NCBI GenBank assembly: GCA_944391635.1 | Contig: CALXUL010000233.1 | Location: forward strand, 1-15,128 | Length of the DNA stretch: 15,128 nt | Reading direction: 5' to 3' | Source: an uncultured Clostridia bacterium | Lineage (GTDB): Bacteria; Bacillota; Clostridia; UBA1381 | Part shown: positions 14,401 to 15,128 of the stretch, in pieces | Layout of the letters: each line of letters starts with the position of its first letter | How positions within the stretch are numbered: the stretch's first letter is position 1 | Notes under the pieces: model-generated | Seen by the model: only the letters and a program-made list of their open reading frames with translations | The model's database searches: none | Told to the model about the DNA's origin: nothing | Made by a program: the position numbers and the translations under genes

Positions 14401-15128
14401 TTTTCTTCTTTTTCTCCTGTTCAATATCGTATTTTTCATAGGCTTTTATTATTTTCATAACAAGCGGATGGCGCACGACATCCTTTTCGGTAAGAATCGA
14501 AAAGGCAATATCATCAATGCCTTTTAGTATGCGCATTGCCTCTTTAAGCCCCGACTTTTTGCCTCCGGGCAGGTCAATCTGCGTAATGTCACCGGTTACT
14601 ATTGCCTTTGAGCCGAAACCTATTCTGGTTAAAAACATTTTCATCTGTTCAGGTGTGGTATTTTGCGCCTCGTCAAGTATTATAAACGCGTTATCAAGAG
14701 TTCTGCCGCGCATGTATGCAAGCGGCGCAACTTCGATAGTGCCTTTTTCAAGATATTTAGCAAAGGTTTCCGCGCCGAGCATTTCATACATTCCGTCATA
14801 AAGCGGTCTTAAGTACGGGTCAACTTTATTTTGCAGGTCACCGGGCAGAAATCCCAGTTTTTCGCCGGCTTCGACGGCGGGGCGGGTAAGGATAATCCGC
14901 GCTACTTCCTTGCTCCGAAGTGCTGTCACAGCGCGCGCTACCGCAAGGTAGGTTTTGCCGGTTCCGGCAGGTCCCACACCGAAAACTATTGTATTCTCGC
15001 GCATTGCTTCAACGTATTTTTTCTGCCCAAGGGTTCTTGTTTTTATGGGATTGCCACGGGTATTTACCGCGATACAGTCATCGCCTAAAAGTTTTAAGTC
15101 AAATCCGCCGTTTTCCTGTACCATTGTA
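14342..15128 (-). CDS. phoH: PhoH-like ATPase (5' end outside window)
   Basis: This is a cytoplasmic PhoH/YbeZ-type P-loop ATPase, thought to act with YbeY in RNA metabolism; the exact reaction is unsettled. About 261 C-terminal residues are present. The frame remains open to the right edge and the family's N-terminal domain (roughly 60-90 residues) is missing, so the methionine at 15124 is internal. Numbered from it, TLGQKKYVEA (31-40) precedes Walker A GPAGTGKT (51-58). The family segment TRPAVEAGEKLGFLPG (80-95) and Walker B FIILDEAQN (147-155) follow, then VTGDITQIDLP (176-186) and RHPLV (218-222). A tail of about 30 charged residues, rich in Lys, Arg and Glu, follows the conserved end and overlaps ybeY. 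It is the first visible gene of the operon; the promoter lies outside. Confidence 0.92.
   Translation of the reverse strand, partial: TMVQENGGFDLKLLGDDCIAVNTRGNPIKTRTLGQKKYVEAMRENTIVFGVGPAGTGKTYLAVARAVTALRSKEVARIILTRPAVEAGEKLGFLPGDLQNKVDPYLRPLYDGMYEMLGAETFAKYLEKGTIEVAPLAYMRGRTLDNAFIILDEAQNTTPEQMKMFLTRIGFGSKAIVTGDITQIDLPGGKKSGLKEAMRILKGIDDIAFSILTEKDVVRHPLVMKIIKAYEKYDIEQEKKKKNDTAVDRERTRERRNTRRS

Noticed and set aside
1..15128. CRISPR arrays, tRNA/rRNA genes, insertion sequences, phage genes, riboswitches
   Set aside because: No spaced direct repeats, cloverleaf, transposase, integrase or known leader structure was recognised by eye on either strand.

Overview
The window looks like ordinary chromosome from a Clostridia-type Firmicute of moderate-to-low GC. 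The grounds are the phoH-ybeY-era-yqzL-recO gene order, AGGAGG-type ribosome sites, TTG/GTG starts, MepA-like MATE pumps, a DUF1540 small protein and a heterodimeric ABC exporter pair. No phage, insertion sequence, CRISPR array, tRNA or rRNA was seen. This assignment is inferred from gene content only; no search was run.

Region 1 (1-3411, + strand) holds the two halves of a heterodimeric ABC exporter. The first is cut by the window edge, and the second starts inside the stop region of the first. The motifs predict one intact and one degenerate ATP site. A 300-base convergent spacer (3412-3711) carries a strong bidirectional terminator and one further hairpin, with no gene. Region 2 (3712-5061, - strand) is a MATE efflux pump with its own near-consensus promoter.

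Region 3 (5206-9627, + strand) starts at a TTGACA-N17-TATTCT promoter. It contains cca (tRNA CCA-adding enzyme), a diverged membrane-anchored oleate-hydratase-family flavoprotein, and argJ, and ends in a hairpin terminator. The flavoprotein is the most unusual protein in the window: both residues aligned by eye to the known catalytic positions appear substituted. Region 4 (9691-11437, + strand) is a second MATE pump, then a 54-residue eight-cysteine DUF1540 protein and terminator hairpins.

Region 5 (11525-15128, - strand) is a compact housekeeping operon read right to left: phoH (cut by the edge), ybeY, era, yqzL, recO and a dCMP-deaminase-family gene, closed by a terminator. It covers ribosome/RNA maturation (YbeY, Era, PhoH), recombination repair (RecO) and pyrimidine deoxynucleotide supply. 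Two out-of-phase overlaps (59 bases phoH/ybeY and 53 bases yqzL/recO) make it unusually dense, and yqzL is short enough to be missed by length cut-offs.

I did not find a convincing new multi-gene system. The points most worth a second look are the oleate-hydratase-like protein, the overlapping genes in the era cluster, the unusual GKSP P-loop of Era and the modified zinc-site sequence of the deaminase.
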